A stretch of 64,000 nucleotides of DNA from Pelecanus crispus (lineage: Eukaryota; Chordata; Aves; Pelecaniformes; Pelecanidae): the NCBI RefSeq assembly GCF_030463565.1, contig NC_134660.1, positions 3,547,501-3,611,500 of the forward strand, in the 5' to 3' direction. The notes under the pieces were generated by a model. That model saw only the letters and a program-made list of their open reading frames with translations. It did not search any database and had not been told where the DNA came from. Below are positions 10,651 through 36,350 of the stretch, piece by piece. Positions within the stretch are counted from its first letter, which is position 1. Each line of letters opens with the position of its first letter. Both the position numbers and the translations under genes were made by a program.

Positions 10651-13600
10651 ATGAGATGTATTTATAGAGCAGCCTGGGTGCTTTCGTCTATCTCTATTTT
10701 TCCATCAGAAACAAAACAGAGCAGCATACCAGATTCTTGCCCTTCGGCTGCGTTTCCTTACTGCACCAGATGAACACAGCAGCGTGCTGGGGAGCCACCC
10801 CATCTGAGTGCGAAGCAGGCAGCACAAGTGCTTTTTTCCCCATGACAGAGCTACGGACCATGTGGGCCCTTACTGCCCATCTTCAGGGCAACATTTACTT
10901 TAATTTTCCACGTGCAGTCCCCTGAAAGCTAATGGGTTTGTTGCAGAGGTGGTGGGTTAAGCTCTGTATGACAGTGGCTGATAGAGGGTATGACTAAGTT
11001 TTTAGATTCTCGGTGCTGATAACAAAGTACTCAGCTTGTCAGAAACCCTGACCCAGGTACAATCTTTGACCCAGTAAATCCTTGATTGCTGACCGGTGGA
11101 AGCTGGACAGCTGTGCTGGGGAGGAATCACGCTCGCCTTTCCTGTTCTTTGGCTGAGCATTCAGTGCTTGTTGCAGGCAGAGGTGGGTGCTGTGCTGGAG
11201 CAACCTTTGATCAGAGCTGGCGTGGTCGTTCTCGGGATCCAGTGGAGCAGACGGTGCCTGCTCCCCGGCACGCTTTGGCCATCTGTCCCCAGCTGGTGCT
11301 GAACAGCTTGTCCTGCCTGCCCTGCCCTCGCAGGATGACTCGGCACTGGTTCAGCTGCAGTGCTGCTGATGCCCCTTGTCGACGGTAGGTAATTTTCAGT
11401 GGAGACAAGATGCTGGAGTCCGGGCTGAGTTTGTGGGGCTGTGAAATTTAAAAATTTCCTTTTTGTAGTAGGAGTACATTGACCTGAACTCAGTGGGATG
11501 TGCTGGCTTGATCTGGGCACATCGTTCTGGAGCTGCAGCTGGAGGCTGGTGACCAGGGTTGTTCTCTGTGCTGGTGACAGCAATGCTGCAGAGGAATTCC
11601 TGTGTGCCAGCAATTGTCTGCTGGAGAATGGCACTGCCGGCGCTCGTGCCGAGTCACTGACACGCTCGGTTAATGTGGTCTCTGATCCTTTCTGGAGACT
11701 ATCATCCCAGCAAGCATTGAGATGTCTTACGTGAGCGAGTGGGGTGGTGCAGCCTGCGGTGAGCACGCCTGCCCCTCTCCCACTGGTGCGGCGGCAGCCT
11801 GGGGGCAGCCCGGGTTGGTTTCACGTGCCCTGCTCTCAGGTGCCTGTTCAGACAGCCTGGGCTGAGCCTGACCTGAGCTGGGAGGTTTGGGAGCAGGGGA
11901 TGGACGTGGCAGCCCTCGGGGATGGACACGCTGGGGACGCAAAGAGCTGTCTTGGTGCCGCCGTGCACCGTCTCGCTGGGCAACATCTGATGGCGGCTGA
12001 AGAAGCCCGGCTGCCGCCAGCCACGTTTGCAGAAGCAAAGGCTGGTGCAGGCTGTGCCATGCCACGTGCTGGGAGCCCTGCAGCGCATCTCGGCAAAGGG
12101 TGTCCCTGCAACTGGCACAGGCTCTGCTCGACCCGGGGCTCGTTGGTTGGACGGGGGTCCTCCCTCTGTGCTTGCAGCCCAGAAAGTCTCTCTGTAGGAA
12201 TCATCCGCTACCAGTGCCTGCCCTGGACTTGTTTTGATGTCTGAGATCTGCCTCCCTCCCACGTCATGCCACCCACATTGACTCCTTCCCTCTGGTTGCT
12301 GTGCCCTCCCCTCTTGCTGCTTTCGTACCCCTGCAACGAGCCGTATTTCTGTGCTGGCTGTTCTGTGCCTGATAGCATCTGCATTTGATCCTGAATAACA
12401 AGCCTTTAGCAGCCAGGCCTGGGATGTTTGTATTTCTTGCTCTCTCTATGTGTGATGCCGACCTGTCAGCATTGTGCTCTGAGTTGCATGTGCTGTACGT
12501 AACCTGTCTGTCCTTGAGTGAGTCTGTGTTCTTAATTAAATTTGCTCCCTTCTTAGGAAATGGCTGATATGACATTAGATAAGCCTAAAACCAGGCTTTT
12601 TCTTTCCAAGGCGCTCCTGGCAACAATTCACTGCTCTTTTTCAGCTTCCTACTTAGTTGCTTACTTAGTGAGAGGAGGAGGAAGAGTATGTCCTCTGCTT
12701 CCAGAATGAGCATGGTGTAAAATTCCTTTTTCCACACCCTCTCGGCTGCTTATGAAAAGTCACATCCAGCCATGCCTGTGAGGTCCTTGTGGAACCCACT
12801 CCCTGTGCCGGGCATAACTGCAGCCCCGCAGCAGCAGCGAGGCGCCCGCAGATGCTGCTGTCTGCCGGCGATTGCTCGGGGCCGTGGGCCGGGTGCTGGG
12901 ACTCAAGAGTCGCTGCTGGCTGCTGCTGCCGCCACCCTGGAGGGAGCAATGCTCCCTGGCTGTTCCCTCTGCGGGGGACGGTGGCAATTTGTAACTCGTG
13001 GTGATGTAAGCTCCTGTCAGCAGGTAAAACGGAGCCTTTTAATTGTCCTCTGAAACTGGCTTCCTTATCTTTCTTCAGCGCTTCATAGCGTTTGATGATG
13101 CAACCGTGGGATTGGGACAGCAGAGCCAGCCCGGAGATGCTGCGTGAGGCTGCTGTGGTGTGGAAGCCCTCGGGTGCTGGGTAGAGATGAAGGAGATGTA
13201 ATGAGGCTGCTCGGAAGGAGAGAGCGTGGCAGCCTCGAACCGTGACATTCCCATCAGCGGGAGCAGTCACGCCTCTTCCCGGTGCTTCAGACGCAGGGTG
13301 AGAGCTGCAGGTGCTCCGGGAGCAAAGCGAAGGGCAGGGGAGGGCTGTGTTCATGTAGGAGCATGGCTGAAACCCTCCCGGGCAGCTCCCTCGCCTGCTG
13401 CTTCTCTGCCTCTGCTGCGCTGCCCGGCGCTGCCCGTGGCAGGGGATTGCCCGCCGCATGGCTGCAGCGGGGCCAATCCCTTCTCGGGGGGGTCTGGCAT
13501 TGCAGAGTTTAAAAACCCAAACGCAAACCTCTCTGCGCTCCCAGGAGCACCACTGCGGGCACGGTTCAGGCTCCAGCACCCGGAGGTGCCATCAAGCCTG

Positions 13601-16600
13601 GCCGTGCGGCCCCGCGGAGGGGCTCGCCAGAGAAGGTGGTGTTTCTGCAGGGGGGGCTGGCGTGGCCCCCTGCCTCTGGCCCGTGGCCACTCTGAGTTTT
13701 GTTGCCAGGGCTGGGTCTGGCCACAGTGATTAGGGCTCGCTGGCCAGGGCGAGGCAGAGCTCGGGGGGCTGGTGCTGAGATAAGGCACTATCAGGCTGTA
13801 CGCAGTCGGATCCTGCTGATGGGAAAGGAAAACGGCGAGTAGTTGTTTTATTTAACATGGCTGGTTTGGAGCAAGAGTTGTTTCAGTTTGATAAATTTAT
13901 ATGTTGGGATAAACTTGCACATGGGTTACATCTGAGGATTTCCTTAGCCCAGAGTTAGAGAAGTTATCTGCCCGGGGTTAAAGTCACAACTGAGGTTTGG
14001 GTGACATCTCCCTGAACTCGGGCGCGCTGGGGCAAGGAGGGAGGCAGCAGGAGGCGGCTGGGAGCTCCTGCGGGCACAGGGTGCTGAAGCCAACCACGAA
14101 ACAAGCCCTGGGCCACCGCAGAGTCCTCCTCTGCTCTGACCCTTCCCGGGCCGGGCACCCTGTGCCTCACAGCCCGAGCTGCGCATCCCCCGTCTGCAGG
14201 GGCTGCCTGCATTCGGACCTGTCTTGGCCCCTCTGTGATCCCGCGCTGAGCTCCGGGATCAGAATGGACAATTCCTGGCAGGGCTCGCTGGAGCAGGGAC
14301 CTGAGCAGGGCTTTGATTCATGATCTAATCCCAAGGAGAGCGATTACACGGTCCCCTGTTTTCTTCCTGGCAGCCAAATGCGAGTGAGAAATGGGTTACG
14401 CTGCCTGATTGCAGCGGTTTCTCAAAGCGAAGGGCTGGCGCCGGCACCTGCAGCCCAGAAATGTCACCCTGATAACGGCCGGGGAGCTGCAGGCACCATC
14501 GGAGTGCTGCGATGGTCAGCTGATTGCAGAGCAGGAACTTTTCTGGTTTTGGGCCAAGCTGGCTCCAGCTTGGCGTCCTGGGCCAGGACGGGACCTGCAC
14601 CCCTGCCCAAGCGGCTCACGGTGTGGGACGGTGTTTGGGGGGGCGGTTGGGGAACTTCTCGGCCGGTTCACCAGGGAGGTGTGGGAGGGCAGCAGTCGGA
14701 GCAAACTTCACCCCTAATTTCCTCTCCCGTCTGTAGGGGCCTGACCGGGACACTCCTCTGCTCCTCTGGGATCTTCTGAGGCATCTCGTTTCATGATGAA
14801 AATACTTGATAGGGAGACATGAGCCTACCAGACCAAGCCCAGATCCCTGCCCGGCTCCGTGTCTCTCGCTGAAGAGCACGGGCTCCCTGCCAGCCTGGGC
14901 CGTGTCCCCGCGCCTGGGCAGCGCAGGGCCCCTGGCAGGGACCCCGGTGTGGGGGTGACCGCAGAGCCAGCCCGCAGGGGCTCAGGCAGCGTTTCGGCTG
15001 GCCGTGGCCGGGAGCCGTGCCACCGCTCGGAGATGCGCGGGTTCGGTCTCCCTGCCCAGCTCGGGGCTGGCAGCCCTTGGGCCCCTGCTGCAGACGTGCC
15101 AGCTCCATCCTGCAGCCGCCCTGCTCCATGCTGTGCCGAGGGAGAGAGGAGCCAGGACCGGTTTTCTCTCTTTGGGCTCCCCAGGCTGGGGACAGCCGAG
15201 CTGAGCGCCCTTGGAACACACGCCTGTCCCGGCGTGGTGGGAGCTCCCAGCACAGCCAGTCCTCTTTCCTTCCCAGGACAGATCTGTTTTCCTGTTTAAT
15301 TTAAGGAAGCCATCAGTGTGCGCTGGCAGGTGCTGGGATTGATCGTCCAGAGGCCCCACCGCTGCCTGAGCTGCCAGATTTGCCTCCGCTTTGGCAGCTG
15401 CAGAACGAGACGCGGCGCTGCCCGTCCCACGGATCAGGCTGAGGATTTTCAGCTGGGAAGGACTGAAATCTCCACCTCTGCTGGAAGCTGTAGTCAGGAC
15501 AGGATAAAAACAAAAGCAATTACTTTTTAAGCAGGGAGGTTTCTAAACCAGACATGTATTACATGAGTTAAAGCTGCAGCCTCGTATCCTGTGACGGGTT
15601 CCAGAGGAGAGGCAGAAGCTGAGGGACGGCTCTTTGCACGCCGCCTCCTGCCCTCCCAGGCTGGGACAGCGATTGCCTGGTTCCTGCGCGGGCTCCTTAC
15701 ATTGTGCAGCCTCCGAGGCGCTTGAGGAGAGAGTTCAATAGGAGCAGGAAAGCCCTCGGGCTTTCGAGATGCAGCGTCAGAGGCAGCTGTGAGTGGAACG
15801 GGGGGTGCACCCCTTTCTGGCAATGGATCTGGGGAGAAGCAGGCAGGTTCTGGGCAGGTCTGGGGCGGGGTGCATCCAAACAAAGCCCGTTGTTTGGCAG
15901 AGCCAAGTCAAACCATGTCGCATCTTACAACGTGAGAGTCTCCCACACCGGGGCCGTTGCGAGCGCTGCACCCATCACCCATCTGTCCCGGCCTTTTGTC
16001 TCTGGCAGCCACGGACACCCGGTGCTCCGGCCAAGGGGCTGCCTCTCCTGCAGGCAGCAGGCAGAGCCCTGCAGTGGGGCAGGCACCAAGCACGTGTCCC
16101 TCAGCCGGCAGCGGCTGTTCCCCGGGGACCGTGCCCCACACACGCTCCAGGGAGCACAGGGCTGGCTGAGGATGCGGTGGCTGCTCTCTGCACGGCAGCA
16201 CGGCTGCAGGCGAGAGCTCTCAGCAAGGAGATGTCGGTCAAACCCCTTCCTGGGGACGCGGGACCTGGCTCCTCCGGTGAGCCCAAGAGCAGGGCTGGAC
16301 AAGCGGGGTCACGCAGCGGGAGCAGAGCCTGCCTGCGCACAGGAGATCAGCACGGTGACGCTCAGCCTAGCCAGGGCTGCTGTAGGAACAACATTTCATT
16401 AAATGCTTCTCCCTCCTCCCACCAGACAGGGCCTGCAGCTGTGCGGGACGGGGCCTGCAGCTGTACTGCGGATCCAGCGGCCGCGGCTCGCCCTGCGTGC
16501 GCCAGGTCAGCGGTTGAGGAGGACGTGGCTGGGCTCCTGTGTCGATCCTCTCCTTCATGTTTCTGGTATGGTTGAGCAGAAACAATCTGACCTTAGGGAA

Positions 16601-16800
16601 AAGAAATTAGCACCGGCCTCAATTGCTTTGTGTTTTGTGTAAACAGCCTCACCGGGTAGAACAACCTCCCCGTTTAACCTGCAGAGACAACAAGCTCTTG
16701 TCCGGGTTTTTGGCTCACGCAGGGCTGACACACACGTTCATATCTTCCTATTTGCATGACCCTCATTTCAGGATTTCGGACCGCAGTAAACCCGGAGAGG
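10651..16800. other. Gene-free interval between VPS25 and WNK4
   Basis: I found no conserved exon, RNA gene or recognisable mobile element in about 6 kb. The human order also has WNK4 directly after VPS25. Open frames here are short, overlap on both strands and have no family resemblance. The interval alternates moderately GC-rich blocks (for example 11700-12200 and 14840-15230) with AT-richer islands near 13830-13990 and 16540-16700, which could be regulatory or part of a noncoding transcript. Confidence 0.4.
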
Positions 16801-17590
16801 AATGGCTGTCTGGGATCCCGCAGCCCGGGGGAGCGGGATGGGGCTTCTCCTGGACACGCTGCTCCGGAACCCCGAGTCAGAAGCTCCGAGGAAATGTCTA
16901 AACCAGGCGCTTTCCTACGGCCCCCGCCTGGGGCTTCAGCTGCAGCGGCCCCGTGGCCCGGAGCCGCTCCGGGGGCGGCGGGGGGGAGGGGGCTGCCCCG
17001 CGGGGAGGGCTCGGAGCCCCCGGTCAGCGCCTCGGCAGCGCGGCTCCGGAGCCCCGGCTGGGAGCCGGGCCGTGTCCCCCCGGCCGGGGCCGAGCGGGGG
17101 GGACGGGGCGGGGGCGATGCCCACCGACCCCGCGGGGCCAGGCCGGGTCGGTGCCGGGGCTGCGGGGCGGCCGCTCGCTGCGCGCAGCCCGCGTCTGCTG
17201 CCACGGTGCGGGACGCCCGTCCCGGGGCCGCTGCCGGTGCCCGGTGGCGGGGTCGGTGCCTGGTGGCAGGGCCGGTGGCAGTGCCTGAGGCCGGTGCCTG
17301 TGCCCAGTGGCGGTGCCGGTGCCCGGTGCCCGTGCCCGGTGGCGGGGCCGGTGGCAGTGCCCGGGGCCGGTGCCCGTGCCCGGTGGCGGGGCCGGTGGCG
17401 CAGCGCAGGCGGGGGACGGCCCCGGGCGGTACCGGGGGCGGGCCCGGGCGGGGCCGGGGGCGTGCCGCGGCGGGGCCGGGGCCGCGGCGGGGCCGGGGCC
17501 GGTGCCCGCCGGTCGTTCCTGGCTGCGGGGCAGCGGCGGCACCGGGTGCGAAGCTGCGCGGGAGCGGCCGCCCCGGGCCGGGCTGAGCCG
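16801..17590 (+). promoter_or_regulatory. WNK4: WNK4 CpG-island promoter and 5' UTR region
   Basis: This is extremely GC- and CpG-rich sequence directly upstream of the WNK4 start. It has no TATA box and contains the minisatellite listed separately. The reading frame of WNK4 exon 1 stays open far upstream (from 16802) because stops are scarce. The upstream residues are low complexity, so I do not include them in the protein. Confidence 0.5.
17215..17405. repeat. GC-rich minisatellite (GGTGCCCGGTGGCGGGGCC-type units) upstream of WNK4
   Basis: Imperfect tandem units of about 18-40 bases alternate GGTGCCCGTGCCCGGTGGCGGGGCC and GGTGGCAGTGCC. The block ends less than 200 bases before the first candidate ATG, so copy number could affect promoter spacing. 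Confidence 0.65.
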
Positions 17591-30681
<13,091 letters not shown>

Positions 30682-31343
30682 CCGGCTGGTCAGGAGTGAC
30701 TTCATGAACTACCTCAACGAAGTGCCTGCTGCCCCGGGGGCAGGTGAGAGCCCCTGCACCTCCTGGGAGGACAGCACCGGCCCTGGGGGCAGCCAGCACC
30801 CTCGGCCCCAGCCAGCTGGGTGCCCACCCCAGGGAGCCTGGTCCCCGCCTCTACCCTTGCACCCGTGGCAGGGTGCCTGCTGCCTCTGTATCAGAGGGCA
30901 GGCCTGTCCCATGCTTGTCCTCCTGTTTCCTCCCTCCTTGTGCCCCCCCCGGTACCCTCCCTGCCATTCTGAGCCCGTTTGCTCAAGCTCAGTGCCAGCT
31001 GTGGGATGCGTGCGAGGCTCTGCCATCTTTCATGGCTTTACTCCGAGCTGAACCCGTGCGGGCAGAATCAGGCCCCGCCGGCGCACTCCCCGGAGCAGAA
31101 CCACACCCTCACCACGTCACGATACGTCCCCACCCCTGCCACCACGCTGTCCTCCAACTCTGCTGCCCAGCTGCCCAGCTGGCTGCCACCCTCATCTCGC
31201 TCTGCGCAGCCGAGAACGAGCCGGCTGCAGGGCGGGAAGAAGCCTCCCTTGGCCCCGTACAGCGATGGAGCTGGCACACCAGGAATGGCAGCGGTTGTGC
31301 TTTGTTATGAACTGACATCTGGGAAGTGTTTTCATAAATACGA

Positions 31344-31349
31344 ATTAAA
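31344..31349 (+). terminator. WNK4: Poly(A) signal ATTAAA of WNK4
   Basis: ATTAAA lies 660 bases past the WNK4 stop, in an AT-rich pocket and about 500 bases before the 3' end of the COA3 coding region on the other strand. Confidence 0.5.
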
Positions 31350-31852
31350 TACAAATGAGGTCTGTCTGGTGGAACTTGCGGACACCGGCCTTGCTATTTG
31401 TTTGTGGTAACAGATGATAAAATGAAGAGCAAAACAGAAAATTCGCCCATCTAAGCAGACACTTGAGTGGGTGCTAAGAACCTGAGCTGGACTCTGGCCA
31501 CCAGCTGCTTTAACAACAGGTGCTGACGCAGTCTCCAGACAGGGTATTTATTGTGGAAAGTGACGGGCACCTGGGCACCCCGGCCCTTCCCAGGAGCGAA
31601 GACCCTGGCAAAGGCGCTGGTTGCTCTCCTGCAGCAAGGCGGCTCCGCAGGGGAGGGAGCCCTGCCCGCAGGGGAGCCCCCCCAGCGCGTTTCCCTGGAC
31701 CGCACCGAGCGCTGCACAAGCCCAGACCCCCGCAAGGGTGGCTGCCCCGTGCTCAGGGCCAGGCGATTCCCCTGTGCCCAGGGCCCGTTCTGCCCGGCGG
31801 GGGCCGCAGCTCACTCACGGCGTTTACCGGGACCGGGCCGGGCCCTCCGCGC

Positions 31853-32281
31853 TCAGCTCGCTGCGCTCTCGGCCCGCGCCTGTGCCCGCGCCCGCGCCGC
31901 CTCTGCCTCCTGCTCCAGCTCATCCAGGAACCGCTCCTGTGACACCGAGTAGAAGGTGTAACCGTCTGGGGGAGGGGGGGGTTAAGGAAAACAGCGGGCG
32001 CAGCCCGGCGGCGGCGCGGCGCGGCGCGGCGCGTCCCCCCGGCCCCGGCCCCAGCCCCGGCCCCGGCCCCAGAGGATACAGATGCCGAACACCACCGCGC
32101 CGATGCCGAGCGCCAGCAGCGCGTTGCGGCCGCGGAGCCGCCGCTGCAGGGCGCGCTGGCGCTGGGCGCGCTCCACCCGCGCCATGAGAAGGCGCTGCTC
32201 GGGGCTGAGCCCGGGCTCCCGTGCCGGGTCGATGCGCCGGGCGAAGGCCGCCTCCCCGCCCGGCTCCCGCGGCGCCGCCAT
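31853..32281 (-). CDS. COA3: Cytochrome c oxidase assembly factor 3 (CCDC56/MITRAC12)
   Basis: Two coding exons on the minus strand, 32080-32281 and 31853-31965, encode 104 aa (human 106). The intron is about 114 bases with GT-AG ends. COA3 is a single-pass inner mitochondrial membrane protein of the MITRAC complex that stabilises newly made COX1 and couples its translation to complex IV assembly. The N-terminal part has [12 protein letters not shown] and a basic helix (LQRRLRGRN). The transmembrane segment [20 protein letters not shown] spans the exon junction, and [20 protein letters not shown] is close to human. The start ATG lies inside a YY1-like AAGATGGCGGC. It shares a 375-base upstream region with CNTD1, which runs the other way. 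Confidence 0.95.
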
Positions 32282-32284
32282 CTT
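32274..32284 (-). promoter_or_regulatory. COA3: YY1 consensus overlapping the COA3 start codon
   Basis: On the minus strand the sequence reads AAGATGGCGGC, an exact match to the YY1 core, and its ATG is the COA3 initiator. Start-site YY1 motifs of this kind are common in mitochondrial and translation genes. Confidence 0.5.
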
Positions 32285-32656
32285 CTCTGCCACCGCTTCC
32301 GCAGAGCGTGGTGACGTCACATCCGGCAGGGAGGCTGGCCAATCGGGAGGGCGCGGGTGACGCAGCGCTTGGCGACGCGCGGGAGCGGAGCGTCGAGTGG
32401 TTGGCTGAGGCCCGGCGCGTGCTGGCCGTTGAGGAGGTGCGCGCTGATTGGCGGAGCGAGGCCCCGTAACTAGGGAGGCGCTGGGGTGGGGTCGCGGCTG
32501 TTGCGGGTTCGGTCCTGGCAGCCGCCTCAACGCCCGGGGGCTGTGGCTTCTCGGTCGGGCCCAGCACGGCCGCGGCGGGGGCTCTCGGGGCCCGTTCCCA
32601 CCCGTGGTGCCGTTGAGATAATTAGCGTCCTTACGGTCTCTGGCCTGAAGTGATAA
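32282..32656. promoter_or_regulatory. Bidirectional COA3/CNTD1 promoter
   Basis: The 375 bases between the two start codons hold a perfect CRE palindrome TGACGTCA at 32312-32319, a CCAAT box at 32339-32343 and an inverted one (ATTGG) at 32447-32451. A MYB-type core CCGTTG lies near 32425. There is no TATA box. The CRE lies 31 bases above the COA3 ATG; CRE and MYB sites would suit testis/meiotic use for CNTD1, which is an inference. Confidence 0.65.
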
Positions 32657-35600
32657 ATGGTGTCCCAGGTGCAAGCAGCGTCCTGGTGGCGTGACCCAAG
32701 CCCCATCTTCGGCAAGGTTGCTCCGGAGATTATCGAGGACACGCTGATCCATTTGGCCACGGAAAATGAACACTACCTGAGCAAGCTGTCGGATCAGGCC
32801 GGATGCTTCAAAGACACACGGATAGTGGGTGAGGCTCTTTTTCAACTACAGCTAGCTCCTGAGATGGTTAACAGCTGCATAACTAGATTCAGCCGACTGA
32901 AGCGAATGCCTGTTGCGCTTTTTTGCAGAATTTATATTCCTTTTGTCTGAAAAATGGCACTTGGACCAATCGGCAAGGTACCAAGCGGTAGAGTTATTTG
33001 AAAGGTAATAAATATCCCGAATGCTCAGTGTATTTCTCATTTCTCTCACATGGTTACGCTGTGCATGCTCTATCCACTCATTCAAACAATGTATAATTTT
33101 TTTTGTGTCTAAAGCTTTGTCTCTTTACTCATTTAATTCAAATTAACAGTTCTCCGTATATTCTGAGTACATGCAGAATTGTTTTTCTTCCTTTTTCCTT
33201 AGCAGAAGAGAACTGTTTTCTGAGCAGTTGTGGCTTTTGTAGGTTTATGATCAAGCAAGTAGAACAAATCTCTAAGTCCTGCAGAGAGAACGTTAAAAGT
33301 CGCGAACAAGGACAAGGCAGCAGCTGGAGCTCCCTGAAAGATCAGATAGACGACACGTTTGTCCTCCGGCTTGTGTCATGCATTCAGCTTGCAAGCAAAC
33401 TTTCCTTACACTATAACGTAAGCCAGCTAAACCTTTTTCCTATAGAATTTTTTAGCAGTGTAGTATACTGTGTAGTATATTAATCACTTAAAAAATAAGA
33501 TTGCCTCTCTGAAAGACAACAGCGATAATGAAATGCAAAGGATATTGAAATGGAAACCTAAGTCTCTTCTGTTTAGGGCAGATTAACTCATCAAGTAACA
33601 ATTTGTCAGGAAATGTTCCCAGTACTGGGGGGAAAAAAGTATGGGCAGCGGGAAAACAGTGGCCTGTGGTGGTTCAAAATTGTATGACTAGAGAGAGTTC
33701 ACACCTGTCTGGGGAAGGTTTGTGGAGTAAAGGATACCTACGGGAAGGAAGGTCTGAGCTGGGTTTCTCATGCCAGCTTAAAATTCGAGTTAGACAGCTG
33801 GGTTAGCGGGCAGCATCGCCGCGGCAGTGGCTCATGCTTAAATTCAATGAGAGGAGTAAAGCAAGAAAATACTTTGTTCTTAGCAAGTGCCTTATTGCCT
33901 AGAAGATAATTTGCCTTTTTTTTTTTTTCCCCTCTTCAGGTAGTTAACAGTGACACAGCTTTAAAATTTCTGCAATCCTTGAAATATTCATACACTAAAC
34001 AGGAATTGCTCGAGTCGGAGCTTGCTGTTTTAAAAATGCTGCACTTTGAGATCAATGTGTTAACTCCTTTGGCTTACGTGGAATTGCTTCTAGAGGTTTT
34101 AGGTAAGACTACTATAGGAGAGAATGGGAAAGAATTTTTTTAAAAGCATAATAGAGCTATTACTGCTCTGAACCAAAATGTCTCACGTTACGGATTTTTG
34201 CATACTGTGAAGGCATGTGAAACTTTTCAGATTGTCCAGGGCTTTACTTTTCGGATGAGAAGTTTGTCCTTAGTAGAATCTGATGAATGTTGTCGGACAG
34301 CCAGTCGTGACTCATTCAGTAAAAGATTAAGCATTTAAAACCCCCCAAACCTAGCGTAAGGCCACATTTTCTGCAACGACCTACCATTTTCTTTGCCCAG
34401 GTCTGACAACCTGAATTTCAGAATGAGTGAAATTATACTGAGATTGAGAAGCCTATGGCATGAGAAGGCCTGTGGCATTTGGAAACAAAGGGCAGTTGTC
34501 ACCAGAAATCTTCATCCCTCGCTTACAGTAACTAACGCCTCTTTCTAATTCAGTTTAATGACTCAAAATGTATGGCTGCTTATGGATGATCTCTGTGCTA
34601 GGATACAATGGCTGCCTGCTTCCTGCAAAACCATTACATCAGATGTGTATGCAACTACTAGACTTCTCCTATCTTACAAGAGATACCATCTACGACACTT
34701 TGTTGAAAATTGCCATTGAAAATTCGACACCAAGCGAACTGCAGATGTAAGTAGCTTACATGACTATTGCTTAAAATAACTATTTGAAATTAAAACCCTA
34801 AAAAAACCCTAAGGAATAGTAGCATAATTCCCATTATGCCGTTTTTGGGCATGTTTTAAAAAATTTTAATTTGAGGGGCTTTTATTGATCTTAATATACC
34901 AGTTCAAAGCAGTGTGCTTCACTACCTTTGCTTTAGGGGCAAGCTAGGAAAATGTTTAACTTATTTGACAGTGCTAAAGCTGGATTTTTACAATTAAGTT
35001 AACAGGTTTTATTTGGACTGAATAAGGTAACGTGTCTGTAGGCTGTATGGCGATTTACAGAAGTAGGTGCTTTTGAACTGTAAAACTAGCATCCTTTTAC
35101 ACCAGAAGATGCTTTTACTTCTGCAGAGCAAAGTTTTTGGCAGTAAAGGAAGATTTCATGCTCTTGGCTGTTGGAATCATCAGCACAAGCGTGTTCATAC
35201 TAAGCCCTGAGCACTGGCAGCAGGTAGAGTCGCTTCTAAACACGTTAGAACTACGTGAAAAAAATGGGAAGGTGGTTTATAAGTTTAAGCACAGCAAGAA
35301 GGCAGGTAGATTCTACTGCGAGTAGCATGAAGGAAGTGACGTCTTTCAAGTCTTTTAGCAGGAAGTGTGTGTACTTTTGTAAGAGCGTCATGAGGGTATG
35401 CGGGCAATTCCGCAGGAAGGCTTGCGCTCACACTGGTGTGAGCGGATCCTCGCACTTCAGCTTCTTTACAGCCAGAACAAACCCACACAGACGTTGCTTC
35501 CTTGACAGGTGGAGAAGAGATCCCATGGGACAATGTTCTGCCCAAACTGCTACTGAATACTCTAACAAACAGCGTATTACAGATAGCAGTTTTTTCATTT

Positions 35601-36033
35601 TACTTCTTTAGTAGAAGCAATTAAATAAATAAAAAAAAAACCCCAAACCAAACCAACAAAAAACCGCAAAACAAGCAAGCAAGCAAACAAAAAAGCCCAA
35701 CCAAATAAAAAAAAACATGCTGAGAGGCTTCAAGTTTTGTTGAAGTGCACCTGTGGAGCACTATTGTTCTTGTTAGATTTGGAGGGTTAAGAAGTATGTC
35801 TGTAAACTAATGTCTCTTAGGCATTGTAAGTAAGTTGGTTTTTCTTTTTTTCTTTTTTTTTCTTTATTTTTTTAAAGGTTGTGGAGCATTTAAACTGTAT
35901 CACTGGCATTACTTCACAAAGTATCTTAGAATTTTCTTATGCAGTACTGATACATGTCGTTGGCACTACCACTCCAAAGCAGCACTACAGGAACTGTGGA
36001 CCAAGCTCCGGAGAACAGAATTATGCCTCTTAA
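32657..36033 (+). CDS. CNTD1: Cyclin N-terminal domain-containing protein 1
   Basis: Seven coding exons, 32657-32828, 32929-33004, 33243-33417, 33940-34102, 34602-34746, 35127-35223 and 35878-36033, encode 327 aa (human 330). CNTD1 is a divergent cyclin-like protein needed in meiotic prophase to turn crossover-designated sites into crossovers, acting with PRR19 and CDK2. Conserved parts include KVAPEIIEDTLIHLA, EFIFLLSEKWHLDQS, a cyclin-box helix (FVLRLVSCIQLASKLSLHYN), LGYNGCLLPAKPLHQMCMQL and VKEDFMLLAVGII. All junctions are GT-AG and in phase. Exon 7, which follows a long polypyrimidine tract, supplies VVEHLNCITGI and ILEFSYAVLIHVVG, matching the human C-terminal region. The gene is AT-richer than its neighbours. 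Confidence 0.94.
35622..35720. repeat. A-rich simple repeat in CNTD1 intron 6
   Basis: A run of about 100 bases made of A tracts broken by CC, CAAAC and AAGC units on the plus strand. No target-site duplication or LINE/SINE body is evident next to it, so I cannot tell whether it is a decayed retroposon tail or simple-sequence expansion. Confidence 0.7.
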
Positions 36034-36350
36034 ATAGAACTATCTTCTACGGCCAGTCACTAGGATATCGGTAGCAAACTCTTACACCGCTGATAATAGA
36101 CCATCTTCTGTGATGCTGCACAGGGCACCCAACGCAATTTGGTTTTACTTTTGGTTTTGAATGCCAGGTGTTCTATAAAATTTCATATGTTACGTGTTAA
36201 TTAGGAAAGCTTGTCCCTTCAGGCAACGCACTAGTGCTGTGAAGGGAGGCACACAGGAAGCAAAGTAGCATTTAGAAATACCTCTTTTCAGCCTCAAAAG
36301 ATTTATTGTTAGAGCTACATCTTCTAAGTTAGGAATGTAAGTTTCCTTTG

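Noticed and set aside
16802-17590. Upstream extension of the WNK4 exon 1 frame starting at 16802
   Set aside because: The extra residues are low-complexity and cover the minisatellite. The frame is open because of GC content; a start at 17591 or 17627 fits the family.
30704-31051. Open frame beginning MNYLNEVPAAPGAG just after the WNK4 stop
   Set aside because: It is not in phase with the WNK4 splice junction and continues into 3' UTR without known similarity.
35622-35720. Possible poly(A) tail of a processed pseudogene in CNTD1 intron 6
   Set aside because: No reverse-transcribed gene body or flanking target duplication was found upstream; simple A-rich repeat is the safer call.
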